Positions 52,800 to 63,247 of a DNA stretch of 64,000 nucleotides are shown one piece after another. This DNA comes from Solwaraspora sp. WMMA2056 (GTDB lineage Bacteria > Actinomycetota > Actinomycetes > Mycobacteriales > Micromonosporaceae): contig NZ_CP128360.1 of NCBI RefSeq assembly GCF_030345095.1, forward strand, positions 6,696,001 through 6,760,000, in the 5' to 3' direction. A program made the translations under genes and the position numbers. The notes under the pieces are model-generated. The model ran no database searches, was not told where the DNA came from, and was given only the letters and a program-made list of their open reading frames with translations. How positions within the stretch are numbered: the stretch's first letter is position 1; each line of letters begins with the position of its first letter.

Positions 52800-53804
52800 G
52801 TGGCCAAGTCGCCGAACCAGCCCGATGCCGACCGGCTCGCCGCCGGATCAGTCGAACCGGGCGCTGCCGATCCTGGGCCCGCCGACGACCTCGGACCCAC
52901 CGACGACCTGGAATCCGCGACGGACGACACGCTCGACGACGCCGAGGACGCTCCGGTCGTGACGGCCACCGGCGACCGGTCGCTGTGGGCCGATGTCCGG
53001 ATCGACCCGGTGGAGATCGCGCTGCCGGCCGGTGTCGGGCTCACCCTGCGGGCCTACCGCCCGGCCACCCTGCTGACCCCCACCGACATCTCCGAACGCG
53101 AAGAGGACGACCCGTTCGCGGCCCGTCGACGGGCCGCCGAGGCCGAGGACGACGACGACGAGACCGTCGTGATCCTCGACGAGGAGTTCGCCGCCGAACT
53201 GGCCGAGGAGGAAGCCGCCGAGCAGGAACGCGCCCGTGGCGAGCGACGCGGGTCCGGGACCGACGCGGCGAGCGACGAGGCCGACGACGACCCGGCCGAC
53301 GACGACGCCGACCTTGGCGAGGACGTACCGGTCTTCCTCAGCCAGCGCGGCAAGCTGCTGCTGTTCAAGACCCCGCAGGCGCTGGTCAGCTTCGTCCGCT
53401 CCGGCGCACCCCACGACCTCGCCCAGTTGGACACCTGGACCGAGCTGGTCGACCGCCTGGAGCCGGCGGACGTCGCAGCGCTGCCCGAGGACACTTACGA
53501 GCTCGATCTCGTGGTGGAGAACCTGCGGGGCGGGCACGACACCTGGGACGCGGCGCTGCTGATCCAGTCCGGCGAGGTGGCCAGGGACCTGGCGTACGCG
53601 CTGCGGATGCCGTCAGTGCTCGACATGCTCTCGGCCGGATCCAGCCTGGACGATCTTGACGAGGCGTTAAGGTCGACGGTTGACGGCGGCATCGGGGGCT
53701 TCATGGCGCGCCGGCGACTGAAGAAAATCGGGGCACAAACCGCAAGTCTCGGTTGGCGCACGATTATCGGCAAGATCTCTGCCGCTACGGACTGGCGCGA
53801 CTGA
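52800..53804 (+). CDS. Acidic hypothetical protein, conservon-linked
   Basis: The 334-aa protein has an acidic, low-complexity N-terminal half with long runs of D and E (near residues 120-180) and a compact C-terminal domain (VPVFLSQRGKLLLFKTPQALVSFVRSG, LVVENLRGGHDTWDAALLIQSGEVARDL) ending in basic residues. No membrane segment is present. GTG 52800 has GGAGG 5 bases upstream. I do not recognise a function; it is followed by the large conservon-associated gene. Confidence 0.7.
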   Translation: MAKSPNQPDADRLAAGSVEPGAADPGPADDLGPTDDLESATDDTLDDAEDAPVVTATGDRSLWADVRIDPVEIALPAGVGLTLRAYRPATLLTPTDISEREEDDPFAARRRAAEAEDDDDETVVILDEEFAAELAEEEAAEQERARGERRGSGTDAASDEADDDPADDDADLGEDVPVFLSQRGKLLLFKTPQALVSFVRSGAPHDLAQLDTWTELVDRLEPADVAALPEDTYELDLVVENLRGGHDTWDAALLIQSGEVARDLAYALRMPSVLDMLSAGSSLDDLDEALRSTVDGGIGGFMARRRLKKIGAQTASLGWRTIIGKISAATDWRD

Positions 53805-53865
53805 CCCCTCACCAGGGAGCATCAGTCCTTGGCACATGGCAGGTGTCCGGGAGGAGGACGGCGCG

Positions 53866-56280
53866 GTGGCGCTCGTGCGGGTGTACTGCGGTCTGGTATC
53901 GGCGGACCGGTCTGTCCGGTCGGCTCCGGCCTGGCCGGCCCTGACCGCTGCCGTCGTCGACGATGCCGGCCGGCTGCTCGACATCTGCGACATCGGCGAC
54001 GATCCTGCCGGCTACGCCCGGCTCAGCGGACTGCTGATCGAGCGGGCCAGCGGGCCCGGCGGGGCGGCGATCGCCGCCGACAGTGACGACCACCTGGTGA
54101 CCTCGTTGCTGACCGCCGCCGGCCGACCACTTGCTGTCGCCGACGACGATGCCGCCGACGACTACGCCGAGCGGTTCGCCGACGACGAGTCACTCGACGA
54201 GATGTCCGCGCCACCCGCCCAGCGGCTCGCTGTCGGGCTCGCCCGGGCCCTGCAGGCCGGAGCGATCAACGCCGTCCCGTTGCCGGTCTCCCGCGACCTC
54301 GTCGCCTATCAGCCGGTGCTGGCCGCACACGCCGCCCTGGCCAACGGTCGCCAGGCCGCCGCGGTCGCGCTACGCGAGGTGCTACGGGAGCTGTATCCGG
54401 CAGCCCTGCGCGCCTACCCGGACCCCGCCGAGCCGGTCGCCCTCGCGGTGCTCGACGCACTGCCGGAGCCCGGCATGCTCAGCGGCACCAGTTCCCGCAA
54501 CCGGGAGCTGTCCGTCGCCGCCGACGCGGTCGCCGCGCATCTGGCCGCCGACGGCGTGGCCGACAGCGCCACCATCGACGCCGCTGTCACCGCGCTGCGG
54601 GTCGCGATCGTCGAATCACCTCGCCGTACGGCCGTCAACAAGGCGCTCACCTCCGCGACCGCCGAGACCGTCCGGCACGCCGTGGCCGCCGTACGGTCCT
54701 GCGACGCCGCCGCCGACGCGCTGATCGCCACGCTGGCCGCCCGGGTCACCGACCCCACGCCGCTCAGTGCCCGGCGGACGGTCCGGCGGGCCGCCGACCA
54801 GCCGGCCACTCCCAACCTGCACGCGGTGCCCGGCTCCGGCGAGGCCGGCCCGGCCAGCCGTACCCCCGCCGGTGGCCGGCGGGCCCGGCCCCAGCCGGTC
54901 GGCGCCTCCACCACCTCACCGCAGCCGATGACGACGCTGCCGGTCGCACCGGCTCCGGTCGCACCGCCGCCGAGCGCGCCGGCACCGCTGACGCCGTTGG
55001 CCCCGGTCGGCCGCCGCGCGGCGGCCGACCCGGCCGCCGACCGACCGGTCTCCGCACCGCCCCCGCCGCCGGGGATGACCCCGATCTCCGCACAGCGCCC
55101 GGGCATCGCCCCGGTGGACGCCGGCGAGCCGTTCCGGGCGACGCTCACGACCGCCGCGATCAACGATGCCCGCGCCCAGCGACGGCCCACCCCGATCGTG
55201 CCGCGACCCAACACCCGTACCGGGGCCGGCCCGGCCGGGGGGCCGCCCAGCGCGGCGCCGATGTCCGCTCCCCCGGCGGGTACGACGCCGGTCTCCGGCA
55301 GCCCCGTCTCGGCCAGCCCGGTCTCGGCCAGCCCGGTCTCGGCCAGCCCGGTCTCCGGTACGCCGCTGTCCGGTATCCCGGCCTCCGGCCCGCCGCGGCC
55401 GCATTCGCCGTTGGCCGAACCACCGACCGGGGGGTTCTCAGCGACGGACTACAGCCTGCCGGTGCCGAACGGCCACCCGGACCACGGCACGCCGCGTACC
55501 CCGGGTTCCCGGTCCAACTGGCCGCTCGTCGGTCAGTCCGGCGAGCCGGATCAGCAGCACACGGCCTACCCGCGACCCGGTGACGGCAGCGGGCTGGGAC
55601 TGCCCGACACCGGCAGCACCGGGCGGGTGAAGCCACCATGGCTGGCCGACGATCTCCCACCGGAGCCGCCGATGCTGCGGCTGGTGGAGCCGGCGATGGC
55701 CGAGCGCCGACCGGACGACTACTCCCGCCCGCCGGGCGGTCTGCCGGTGGATGCCGCGCCGCTGCGCCTGGTCGACGGTCAGCAGCCCGACTACGGCCGC
55801 GGCCGCAGATCGGCCGTCGAGCCGCTCAGCGCTCCGCCGGTGGCCGATGAGGGCGACGGTGATCTACTGATCTTCGCCGCCGCGCGGTCGGCGTGGTTCG
55901 TCCGCCATCCCGAGGGCGACGGCGTGGACTTCTCCACTCCGATGGACACCGGCTGGCGCGCCGCCGAGCAGGCGGCCCGACCGGCGACCGGGACCGAGAC
56001 GCATGCCGGTCTGCCCAAGCGGGTGCCCCAGGCGAACCTGGTGCCGGGGTCACCACTGCGCGACGAGCGCCCACTACGGATCGTCCGGGACGCCGCGAGC
56101 ATCGCCGAGCACACGAACGGCTATTTCCGTGGCTGGCGGCGGGGGCAGGAGATCGGCGGGTACGCCGTCGGCGGTCGACCGGGTCGGGAAGCGGCCGGGG
56201 GCTGGGACTTCAGCCGCGACCAGAGTGGTCAGGGCGACGGCCGCGAGTTCGAGTACCGTCCGGCCGGCAACCGGTCCTGA
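53866..56280 (+). CDS. Large protein: degenerate IS110-like N-terminus plus conservon-kinase-type tail
   Basis: The 804-aa product has three parts. Residues about 1-250 resemble the IS110-type transposase layout: VRVYCGLVSADRSVRSAPAW, later VAYQPVLAAHAALANGRQAAAVALREVL and LRELYPAALRAYPDPAEPVALAVLDALPEPG; the catalytic acidic positions look lost. Residues about 290-640 are proline/alanine-rich with S-P-V-S-A repeats. The last part ends with LPKRVPQANLVPG, almost the same as [13 protein letters not shown] near the end of the kinase at 58022-61594. GTG 53866 has GGGAGGAGG 8 bases upstream; ATG 53836 is an alternative. It is probably a domesticated protein working with the conservon. Confidence 0.65.
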   Translation: MALVRVYCGLVSADRSVRSAPAWPALTAAVVDDAGRLLDICDIGDDPAGYARLSGLLIERASGPGGAAIAADSDDHLVTSLLTAAGRPLAVADDDAADDYAERFADDESLDEMSAPPAQRLAVGLARALQAGAINAVPLPVSRDLVAYQPVLAAHAALANGRQAAAVALREVLRELYPAALRAYPDPAEPVALAVLDALPEPGMLSGTSSRNRELSVAADAVAAHLAADGVADSATIDAAVTALRVAIVESPRRTAVNKALTSATAETVRHAVAAVRSCDAAADALIATLAARVTDPTPLSARRTVRRAADQPATPNLHAVPGSGEAGPASRTPAGGRRARPQPVGASTTSPQPMTTLPVAPAPVAPPPSAPAPLTPLAPVGRRAAADPAADRPVSAPPPPPGMTPISAQRPGIAPVDAGEPFRATLTTAAINDARAQRRPTPIVPRPNTRTGAGPAGGPPSAAPMSAPPAGTTPVSGSPVSASPVSASPVSASPVSGTPLSGIPASGPPRPHSPLAEPPTGGFSATDYSLPVPNGHPDHGTPRTPGSRSNWPLVGQSGEPDQQHTAYPRPGDGSGLGLPDTGSTGRVKPPWLADDLPPEPPMLRLVEPAMAERRPDDYSRPPGGLPVDAAPLRLVDGQQPDYGRGRRSAVEPLSAPPVADEGDGDLLIFAAARSAWFVRHPEGDGVDFSTPMDTGWRAAEQAARPATGTETHAGLPKRVPQANLVPGSPLRDERPLRIVRDAASIAEHTNGYFRGWRRGQEIGGYAVGGRPGREAAGGWDFSRDQSGQGDGREFEYRPAGNRS
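55296..55355. repeat. 15-bp tandem repeat inside the large gene
   Basis: The unit GGCCAGCCCGGTCTC is present in three perfect copies (55311-55355) preceded by one imperfect copy (55296-55310). It encodes S-P-V-S-A repeats and keeps the frame. Confidence 0.85.
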
Positions 56281-56315
56281 CCCGACCGGACAGCACCGCA
56301 CAGCGCGCAGAAAAC

Positions 56316-56340
56316 GGTCCCCCTTCACCCAAGGGGGGCC
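56316..56340. terminator. Bidirectional hairpin terminator
   Basis: GGTCCCCCTT (56316-56325) pairs with AAGGGGGGCC (56331-56340) around CACCC, preceded by AAAA and followed by TTCT. It separates the convergent large gene (ends 56280) and the conservon operon (ends 56537). Confidence 0.88.
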
Positions 56341-56536
56341 TTCTCGCCTGCCAACGGTCGTTGGGACACGGTCGTTGGACACGCGGTCGTTGGACACGCT
56401 GGCGGCCTACCGCACCGCGTCGCCGGCCGACGCGGACCGCTGTCGCTCGGCCTACCCTGGACGGTGAAACGCCGGTACCGGCGGCACCTGTCAGGTGCCG
56501 CCGGTGACGGTGGCGGAAGCTGCGACCGGAGACCGG

Positions 56537-57145
56537 TCAGGCTGGGGCGACAGCACGCTGACGACGCATGGTCAGCACGTACTCGACCAGCGAAATCAGC
56601 ACGTGCTTCGTCGACTCGCGGTTCCGCGCGTCGCAGGGCACGACCGGTACGTCGCTGGAGATCGCCAGCGCGTCCCGTACGTCCTGCGGATCGTGGTACT
56701 GCATGCCGTCGAAGCAGTTGATCGCCACCAGGTAGGGCAGCCGACGATGTTCGAAGAAGTCGATCGCCGCGAAGCAGTCGGCAAGTCGACGGGTGTCGAC
56801 GAGCACGACGGCACCGATCGCTCCCCGTACCAGCTCGTCCCACATGAACCAGAAACGCGTCTGGCCCGGCGTGCCGAACAGGTAAAGGATGAGGTCCCGG
56901 TCGATCGAGATCCGTCCGAAGTCCATGGCGACCGTCGTGGTCGTCTTGCCCGGCACCTGTCGCGTGTCATCGACGCCCACGCCAGCCGAGGTCATGATCG
57001 CCTCGGTGGTCAGTGGCGTGATCTCCGAGACCGAGCCGACCAGCGTCGTCTTGCCGACGCCGAACCCACCGGCGATCACGATCTTCGCCGATGTCACTCG
57101 CCCGGCCATGGGGCGGTGCGCCATGTCAGAGCCTGCGAAGTCCAC
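56537..57145 (-). CDS. Conservon Rop-like small GTPase (CvnD-type)
   Basis: The 202-aa P-loop GTPase has G1 GGFGVGKTT, the switch/G3 region FGTPGQTRFWFMW and G4-like NCFD, as in CvnD proteins of actinomycete conservons. These work at the membrane with a kinase-like partner and a roadblock protein. GTG 57145 is chosen since CvnD proteins commonly begin V/M-D-F-x-x-S and GAGAGG is upstream; it overlaps the DUF742 gene by 20 bases. Last gene of the operon. Confidence 0.9.
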   Translation of the reverse strand: MDFAGSDMAHRPMAGRVTSAKIVIAGGFGVGKTTLVGSVSEITPLTTEAIMTSAGVGVDDTRQVPGKTTTTVAMDFGRISIDRDLILYLFGTPGQTRFWFMWDELVRGAIGAVVLVDTRRLADCFAAIDFFEHRRLPYLVAINCFDGMQYHDPQDVRDALAISSDVPVVPCDARNRESTKHVLISLVEYVLTMRRQRAVAPA

Positions 57146-57503
57146 TCAGCACCCTCTCCAGCAGTTCCGTGCCCACCGCGTCGTTCGTGTCGTCCAGGGA
57201 TGTCGGCTCGTACACCGCGACCAGGCCGTCCGAGGCCATGTCCGCGATGATGACCCGGGCTACTCCGAGTGGAAGCTGCATCCGCGCCGCGATCTCCGCG
57301 AGCGACTGCAGCCGGCCGTCACACAGCGCGGCAATGTATTGGTGCTCCCGGCCCGTGCCGCCCTTTGTGGCACCTGCGGACCGGCCACGCACCGTTGTCT
57401 CCACGAGAGCCTCGAGAGCGATTTCCAGCTTTGGCCGGGTACGACCACGGGTAACGGCGTACGGCCTGACCAACGCGCCAGTAGGTTCATCACGTTCGGT
57501 CAT
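57126..57503 (-). CDS. Conservon DUF742 protein (CvnC-type)
   Basis: A 125-aa DUF742 protein with VRPYAVTRGRTRPK at the start, later LCDGRLQSLAEIAARMQLPLGVARVIIADM, a winged-helix-like arrangement. It is the usual third conservon component. It lies 117 bases after the roadblock gene and overlaps the GTPase gene. Confidence 0.92.
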   Translation of the reverse strand: MTERDEPTGALVRPYAVTRGRTRPKLEIALEALVETTVRGRSAGATKGGTGREHQYIAALCDGRLQSLAEIAARMQLPLGVARVIIADMASDGLVAVYEPTSLDDTNDAVGTELLERVLSGLRRL

Positions 57504-57620
57504 CTGCCGTCACCCCCTCTCGTCCTGCCACAGCCCCACCCGTCGGGAGCTCGTAGTGTTCAGTTCTTCCTACCGGCCGGCGCAGGCCCAGGGGGACCGG
57601 CACCGACCTCGTCCGTGCGG

Positions 57621-58025
57621 TCAGCCCAGCATTCCGGCGGCCGTGCGGGGCGCCGGGGTCAGCGCGTCACCGACGCGGTCGACGAGCAACGCCATTTCGT
57701 ACCCGACCTGGCCGACGTCGCAGCTGCGGGCGGCCAGCACCGCGAACGACGAGCCGTCCGAAATCGACATCAGGAACAGGAAGCCGTTGTCCATCTCGAC
57801 CACTGTCTGCAGCACTGCACCGCCCTCAAAGCAGCGGGCCGCGCCCTGGGTGAGGCTGACCAGGCCGGAGGCAATGGCCGCGAGCTGGTCGGCCCGGTCC
57901 CGGGGAAGGTCCCGGGACGAGGCCAGGAGCAGACCGTCCGCCGACACCGCAATCGCGTGAGCGACCCCGGGTACGCGGTCGGCGAAGTTGGCCAGCAACC
58001 AACCGAGATCCTGCGTAGTTGTCAT
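57621..58025 (-). CDS. Conservon roadblock/LC7 protein (CvnB-type)
   Basis: The 134-aa roadblock-domain protein ([62 protein letters not shown]) is expected to regulate the GTPase. The start ATG overlaps the kinase stop by 4 bases. Confidence 0.93.
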   Translation of the reverse strand: MTTTQDLGWLLANFADRVPGVAHAIAVSADGLLLASSRDLPRDRADQLAAIASGLVSLTQGAARCFEGGAVLQTVVEMDNGFLFLMSISDGSSFAVLAARSCDVGQVGYEMALLVDRVGDALTPAPRTAAGMLG

Positions 58026-61000
58026 CCCTCATGCTCCTTGCCAGCCTGCGAGGATTGCTGCCCTCCCGGGGTCGCCCCCGGGTTGGTCGAGTGGTCGTCC
58101 TTGGGCTGTGTCCGGCCGCGTTGCACACCACGGTGGTACGCGGACAATAGCCCACGGACCGCTTCAGGGGTACGACGCTGCACCGAACTTGTGGCCTTCT
58201 CTACGCCACCAGGTACCAGTTGCGCCATCGGAACCCGCTTCGGGAGTCCCGCCTGGGTCTTTTCCTCCACCGAGACCTCGGCGGCGGCACTCGCCGCACG
58301 CCAGCCGTCGTCGGCGGCCGTCTGCCAGCTCCCGGTCCGTCCCTCACCGCCACCGCCACCGCCGGTGGAGCGCGACGCTGCGGCGACCGGCTCGGGACGC
58401 CGGGGCAGCGACGAGTTGCCGGCTCCGGCTCCCGACGGGGTGGGTGCGGGTGCGGGTGTGGGTGTGGTTGCCTCCGGCGGCGCGGGTCGGCTGGTGTCCA
58501 CCTTGGCGATCGGTTGGGTCGTCGCGGTGGAGGTGGCCCCGGCACCGGACGGCTTGATCATCGCCGCCGCGGCGGCCCGGGCCTCTTCGGCCGTGGGTCG
58601 GCGGGTGCGGAACCAGGCCGATTCCAGCTCGCGGAAGATCGGCAACTCCATGGTCTCGTCCGCGAACTTCTTCGGCCCCGCCTTCTGCGGCGTCACCACC
58701 GGGTGGGGTGCCGTCACCGAGTTGTCGCCGCTGGTACGGGCGACCCTCGGCAGTTCCGCTGTCATGTCCAGGGCTGCGGCGAGCTTCTCCGGCACCGGCG
58801 GGGCTACCGCGTCGCGGTCGGCCGCGACCGGCGGCCAGGCGGGCGGTGCGGCACCCGGCGGGTTGGCCGACTGCGGCGGCCCGACCGGCTGCTGCGGCGG
58901 TGCCGGCTGCTGGTGCGCCGGCCGCTGGAACGGCGCCTGCTGCTGGTAGCCGGTGGGCTGCTGGTAGGCGTTCGGCTGCTGGTAGCCGGTGGGCTGCTGG
59001 GCCGCCGGAGTCTGCGGTACCGGCGGCGCGGAGAACGGGCGGACCGGCGGCGCGGAGACCGGCGGGACCGACACCGGTGGCGGTGCGGAGACCGGCGGTA
59101 CGTACGGCTGACCGCTCACCGGGTGGTGACTCGGCTGCCCGTGGGTCTCCGGCGACGCCGGGATCTGACGCGGGACACCGCTGGTCGGGGCGGCACCGGT
59201 GACCTCGCCGTCGACCGTCCAGTGGTCGTTCGAGCGACGTTGCGGCAGCGGGTCGGTGCGTTGGCCGTTGGTCGGCAGTGCGTTGAGCATCTCCGCGCCG
59301 TTGGCACCGTTGGCACCGTTCGTACCGTTGGTCGCCCCGGTCAGGTCGGACCAGGCCGGCATCGGTCGCGGCGTCGCGGGCTTGGTGGCGCCACCGTTGA
59401 TCGGTGCCGGCTCGAACGGGCGCGGTGGCGGGCCGACCGGTGCCGGCGGCTCGCTCGGCTGGCCACCGAGCAGGCCGCTGCCCGGCGCGCCGCCGCCTTC
59501 CAACGCGAGGGGTGCACCGAACTGCTGGTGGCCGGCGAGCGCCGGGGCTTCCGTACCGCCGGATCCGAACGCGCCGGGGCCGGTCCGGCCGGCCAGCGCC
59601 CGAGGAATCAGGACCGCGGTCGGCAGGGTGACGTCGGCGATGGTGCCGCGGTCGGTCGCTGGGCGCAGCTCGACCTTCACGCCGTGCCGGTTGGCCAGCC
59701 GGGCGACCACGACCAGGCCCATCATCCGGGACACCGCGACGTCGACCATCGGCGGGTTGGCCAGCCGTTCGTTGAGGTCACGCAACTGGTCGCCGCTGAT
59801 GCCGATGCCGCGGTCCTCGACGTAGAGGGCGGCCCGGTCGCCGACCCGACGGGCCTCGACCATGACGTGCGAGTCCGGCGGCGAGAACGCGGTCGCGTTG
59901 TCGAACAGCTCGGCGACGAGGTGCACGAGATCGTTGACCGCGTGCGCGGCGACCTCGATGTCCCGGTCGACGACTCCGAACTCGATCCGGGTGTAGTGCT
60001 CGACCTCGGACTGCGCGGCCCGGAGCACGTCGATCAGGGCCGCCGGTTCGCGCTGCACCCGGGTGGAGTCGGCGCCGGCGAGAACGAGCAGGTTCTCGTC
60101 GTTTCGCCGCATTCGGGTGGCCAGGTGGTCCAGCTGGAAGAGCTCGCTCAGCCGGTCCGGGTCCTCCTCGCCGCGCTCCAACCGGTCGAGGTGGCCGATC
60201 AGCCGGTCGACCAGAATCTGCGACCGACGGGCCAGGTTGACGAACATCGTCGACACCGAGGACCGCAGCGCGGCCTGCTCGGCGGCGGTCCGGACCGCCT
60301 CCAGGTGGACGGCGTTGAACGCCTCGGTCACCTGGCCGAACTCGTCCTTGCTGCGCACCGGCAGCGGCTCGGCGATCTGGTTGGCCAGCTGCACCGGGGA
60401 GGTCTGGGCGGTGACCTGCGGGTCGCGCAGCCGGGCGACGGCCTGCGGCAGGCCGTACTGGGCGACCGCGAGCGCACCCTGACGCAGCTCCCGCAGGGAG
60501 CGGGCCATCGACCGGGCGACGAGGGCGGCGAAGAGAATCGCCAGGAGCAGGACGACGAGCAGCAGGATCGTCTCCACGAGGAGTTGCTGCTGGACCTCGT
60601 CGCGCAGGATGGTGGCCTCGTTGACGACGTCGCTGTCGATCTTCTGCTCGACCGTGCGGATCAGGTCGGCGTGCCCGATCAGCGCCGCGTCCCAGGCGTC
60701 GGCGTCGAAGGGCGTGTCCCGCATCGACTCTTCGCTCTGGCCACGGATGAAGCCGCCGTAGGTGTCGGCTTCCCGCAGCGCCGGACCGGCCACCGTCTGG
60801 TTGTAGAACTCCAGGTCGTCCTGGGTGGCGGCGGCCTCGAAGCTCTGCCGCGACTGGGACTGGCCGGCCCGGGTGCTGATGTAGTCGGTCCGCAGCGCGG
60901 GGGTCAGGGCGTCCTGGCTGAACGCCCGGAGCACCACCACCCGCTCCCGGGACAGGAACTCCTTGTTGCGGGCCAGCGAGGCGGCGGCCCGCATGTGGTC

Positions 61001-61594
61001 GCTCAGCTCGGTGTCGCTGGCCAGCTGGGCCGCCGAGTCGCGGATGTCGAGCAGGTCGCTGAGCAGCACCTCGTACGCGCGGGCCGCCTCGGTCAGCCGG
61101 AAGGTCCCGTCGGCGGTGGCGCTGTTGACCACCTGGCTGCGCACGCCGGGCAGGTCGGCGAGGTTCTGGTCGATGCGGGAGAGCAGGTTGCGGAAGTTGA
61201 CCGGTAGGTCGGTCAGCTCCGCACGGCGCTGCGAGTACGGCGTACGGGCCTGCTCGACCTCGCCGTGCAGTGCGTTGTAGACGCCGAGGTAGCGCTCCTG
61301 CAGCTCGGCGTTCTCGGTGCCCAGCAGCAGCACCGCCGCGGCCCGCTCGTTCTGCAGGTCGTGCACCAGGTCGCCGGAGGCCGCCGCGAGAGTGGACAGC
61401 GTGCGCGCCTGCGACGCGTTGCTCGCGGTCTCCAGGTGGTCGATGAGGCCATTGGTGCCGACGACGATCGTGGCCAGGGTCGGCACGATCATAATCAGAC
61501 CGAGCTTCGACCAGATCGGCAGATCATTGAGCCGGCCCACCGGCCGGCGGAGACGCGACAGGAAGGAATCTGCCGTCTTCGGCCGCTCGCTCAC
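58022..61594 (-). CDS. Conservon sensor kinase-like protein (CvnA-type, NIT domain)
   Basis: The 1190-aa protein has, in order: membrane segment 1 ([19 protein letters not shown]), a nitrate/nitrite-sensing-type periplasmic region ([18 protein letters not shown]), membrane segment 2 ([19 protein letters not shown]), HAMP, a kinase-like helical region ([23 protein letters not shown]) and an ATPase domain ([41 protein letters not shown]). A long proline-rich linker with Q-Q-P-T-G-Y repeats follows, then the tail [13 protein letters not shown]. The phospho-accepting histidine is not obvious. GTG 61594 has GGAGG upstream; ATG 61681 and other earlier codons are possible. First gene of the conservon operon. 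Confidence 0.9.
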   Translation of the reverse strand: MSERPKTADSFLSRLRRPVGRLNDLPIWSKLGLIMIVPTLATIVVGTNGLIDHLETASNASQARTLSTLAAASGDLVHDLQNERAAAVLLLGTENAELQERYLGVYNALHGEVEQARTPYSQRRAELTDLPVNFRNLLSRIDQNLADLPGVRSQVVNSATADGTFRLTEAARAYEVLLSDLLDIRDSAAQLASDTELSDHMRAAASLARNKEFLSRERVVVLRAFSQDALTPALRTDYISTRAGQSQSRQSFEAAATQDDLEFYNQTVAGPALREADTYGGFIRGQSEESMRDTPFDADAWDAALIGHADLIRTVEQKIDSDVVNEATILRDEVQQQLLVETILLLVVLLLAILFAALVARSMARSLRELRQGALAVAQYGLPQAVARLRDPQVTAQTSPVQLANQIAEPLPVRSKDEFGQVTEAFNAVHLEAVRTAAEQAALRSSVSTMFVNLARRSQILVDRLIGHLDRLERGEEDPDRLSELFQLDHLATRMRRNDENLLVLAGADSTRVQREPAALIDVLRAAQSEVEHYTRIEFGVVDRDIEVAAHAVNDLVHLVAELFDNATAFSPPDSHVMVEARRVGDRAALYVEDRGIGISGDQLRDLNERLANPPMVDVAVSRMMGLVVVARLANRHGVKVELRPATDRGTIADVTLPTAVLIPRALAGRTGPGAFGSGGTEAPALAGHQQFGAPLALEGGGAPGSGLLGGQPSEPPAPVGPPPRPFEPAPINGGATKPATPRPMPAWSDLTGATNGTNGANGANGAEMLNALPTNGQRTDPLPQRRSNDHWTVDGEVTGAAPTSGVPRQIPASPETHGQPSHHPVSGQPYVPPVSAPPPVSVPPVSAPPVRPFSAPPVPQTPAAQQPTGYQQPNAYQQPTGYQQQAPFQRPAHQQPAPPQQPVGPPQSANPPGAAPPAWPPVAADRDAVAPPVPEKLAAALDMTAELPRVARTSGDNSVTAPHPVVTPQKAGPKKFADETMELPIFRELESAWFRTRRPTAEEARAAAAAMIKPSGAGATSTATTQPIAKVDTSRPAPPEATTPTPAPAPTPSGAGAGNSSLPRRPEPVAAASRSTGGGGGGEGRTGSWQTAADDGWRAASAAAEVSVEEKTQAGLPKRVPMAQLVPGGVEKATSSVQRRTPEAVRGLLSAYHRGVQRGRTQPKDDHSTNPGATPGGQQSSQAGKEHEG

Positions 61595-62100
61595 GTCACC
61601 GCCCTCCTCATCGGTGCCGGCGGGATGCACCGGGCACCGCCCATCGGCCGACCCGGGCGGATCGGACCCCCGAGATTCCATCACGACACCACGCAAAGAG
61701 AAAGCCCAGGTGGTCTGTCACCGCGAGTGTGATCCGATGGTTATCCCGGCCAACAACAATTCGCACTGTAGCGAGCACTCTCAGTAATCACCACTTCCCG
61801 CTGGATCGTCTGCGGGACAGCCCCGCCCACGACCGTGCGACGAGCCATCGTACGCCCTCGCTCCCCCCGCGTCGCCACCCCTCAGGACGTGCCGATATCT
61901 CGGCGAACCGCGCCGGGGCGCCAACCGGGCGGCGGGCCCCGATGGCCCGAACGGTGGATCCGGCGACCGGTGCCGGCACGACCGCCGGTGAGATGAGTCA
62001 CCACAGTCCACCGAGCACACCATCTGTCGACGGCACCCCTCGATCCACTCGTCGGACCGCCGGGCCGCACCCCGAGTCGCGACTCAGCCCATCACCCGGG
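61595..62100. other. Intergenic region upstream of the conservon
   Basis: About 500 bases without a supported gene, containing the conservon promoter region and the 3' flank of the adenosine deaminase. A locally AT-rich stretch around 61735-61800 may be the promoter. No strong palindrome seen. Confidence 0.5.
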
Positions 62101-63183
62101 TCAGCCGATCAGCTTCGCGTAGGCCGGTTTGATCACGTCGTCGATGATCGCCAACCGCTCGTCGAACGGGATGAACGCACTCTTCATCGCGTTGACCGTC
62201 AACCATCGCAACTCCGACCACCCCCACCCGAACGCCTCCACCAACAACCACATCTCCCGCGACATCGACGTCCCACTCATCAACCGGTTGTCCGTATTCA
62301 CCGTCACCCGGAACCGCAGATCACGCAACAACCCGATCGGATGCTCACCAATCGACCCCACCGCCCCCGTCTGCACATTCGACGACGGACACAACTCCAA
62401 CGGAATCCGCTTGTCCCGCACATACGCCGCCAACCGCCCCAACCTCACCGCACCACCAGCACCCACCTCCACATCATCCACAATCCGCACCCCATGCCCC
62501 AACCGATCCGCCCCACACCACTGAATCGCCTGCCAGATCGACGGCAACCCAAAAGCCTCACCCGCATGAATAGTGAAATGAAAATTCTCCCGCTGCAGAT
62601 ACTCGAACGCATCCAGATGACGCGTCGGCGGAAACCCCGCCTCCGCCCCCGCGATGTCGAACCCCACCACCCCCGCATCCCGGTACCGCACCGCCAACTC
62701 CGCGATCTCCTGCGACCGCGCCGCATGCCGCATCGCCGTCAACAACGTCCCCACCCGCACCACCCGACCCGCCGCCGCCGCCCGCGCACACCCGTCCGCG
62801 AACCCCGCCACCACCGCCTCCACCACCTGACCCAAACCCAACCCCCGCGACAGATGCTGCTCCGGCGCGAACCGCACCTCCGCGTACACCACCCCGTCCG
62901 CCGCCAGATCCACCGCACACTCCGACGCCACCCGGAACAACGCCGACTCCGTCTGCATCACCGCCACCGTGTGCGCGAACGTCTCCAGATACCGCTCCAA
63001 CGACCCCGAATCCGCCGCCGACACGAACCACCGACCCAACTCCACCGGATCCGACACCGGCAACACATGACCCACCTCATCGGCCAACTCCACCACCGAC
63101 TCCGGACGCAACCCCCCATCCAGATGATCATGCAACAACGCCTTCGGCGCCCGAACGATCTCCGCCAACGAAACAACCGTCAT
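62101..63183 (-). CDS. add: Adenosine deaminase
   Basis: The 360-aa enzyme deaminates adenosine and deoxyadenosine to inosine forms. Zinc and catalytic residues are visible: H18-x-H20 (LLHDHLDGG), HAGEAFG with catalytic glutamate, LGHGVRI and the aspartate in NTDNRLMSG. Length is typical. The coding sequence from about 62160 to 63150 uses G- and T-ending codons (GTG, TTG, GGG, GCG) far more than its neighbours, which prefer C, giving a strong strand skew; the last 60 bases return to normal use. ATG 63183 has no evident ribosome site. Confidence 0.93.
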   Translation of the reverse strand: MTVVSLAEIVRAPKALLHDHLDGGLRPESVVELADEVGHVLPVSDPVELGRWFVSAADSGSLERYLETFAHTVAVMQTESALFRVASECAVDLAADGVVYAEVRFAPEQHLSRGLGLGQVVEAVVAGFADGCARAAAAGRVVRVGTLLTAMRHAARSQEIAELAVRYRDAGVVGFDIAGAEAGFPPTRHLDAFEYLQRENFHFTIHAGEAFGLPSIWQAIQWCGADRLGHGVRIVDDVEVGAGGAVRLGRLAAYVRDKRIPLELCPSSNVQTGAVGSIGEHPIGLLRDLRFRVTVNTDNRLMSGTSMSREMWLLVEAFGWGWSELRWLTVNAMKSAFIPFDERLAIIDDVIKPAYAKLIG

Positions 63184-63247
63184 GGCTGGAGGGTAGTAGG
63201 TCGACCCGCCCGTACCGGCGGGGGCGCGGGCCGGCAGGATGACCAGG

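Noticed and set aside
53866-56280. An active IS110 insertion sequence
   Set aside because: Catalytic positions look lost, the C-terminus is an unrelated proline-rich tail, and no element boundaries are visible.
58220-61207. Open frame of 995 codons on the plus strand
   Set aside because: It is antisense to the conservon kinase; its product is a basic, glycine/arginine-rich sequence without domains, as expected of a high-GC shadow frame.
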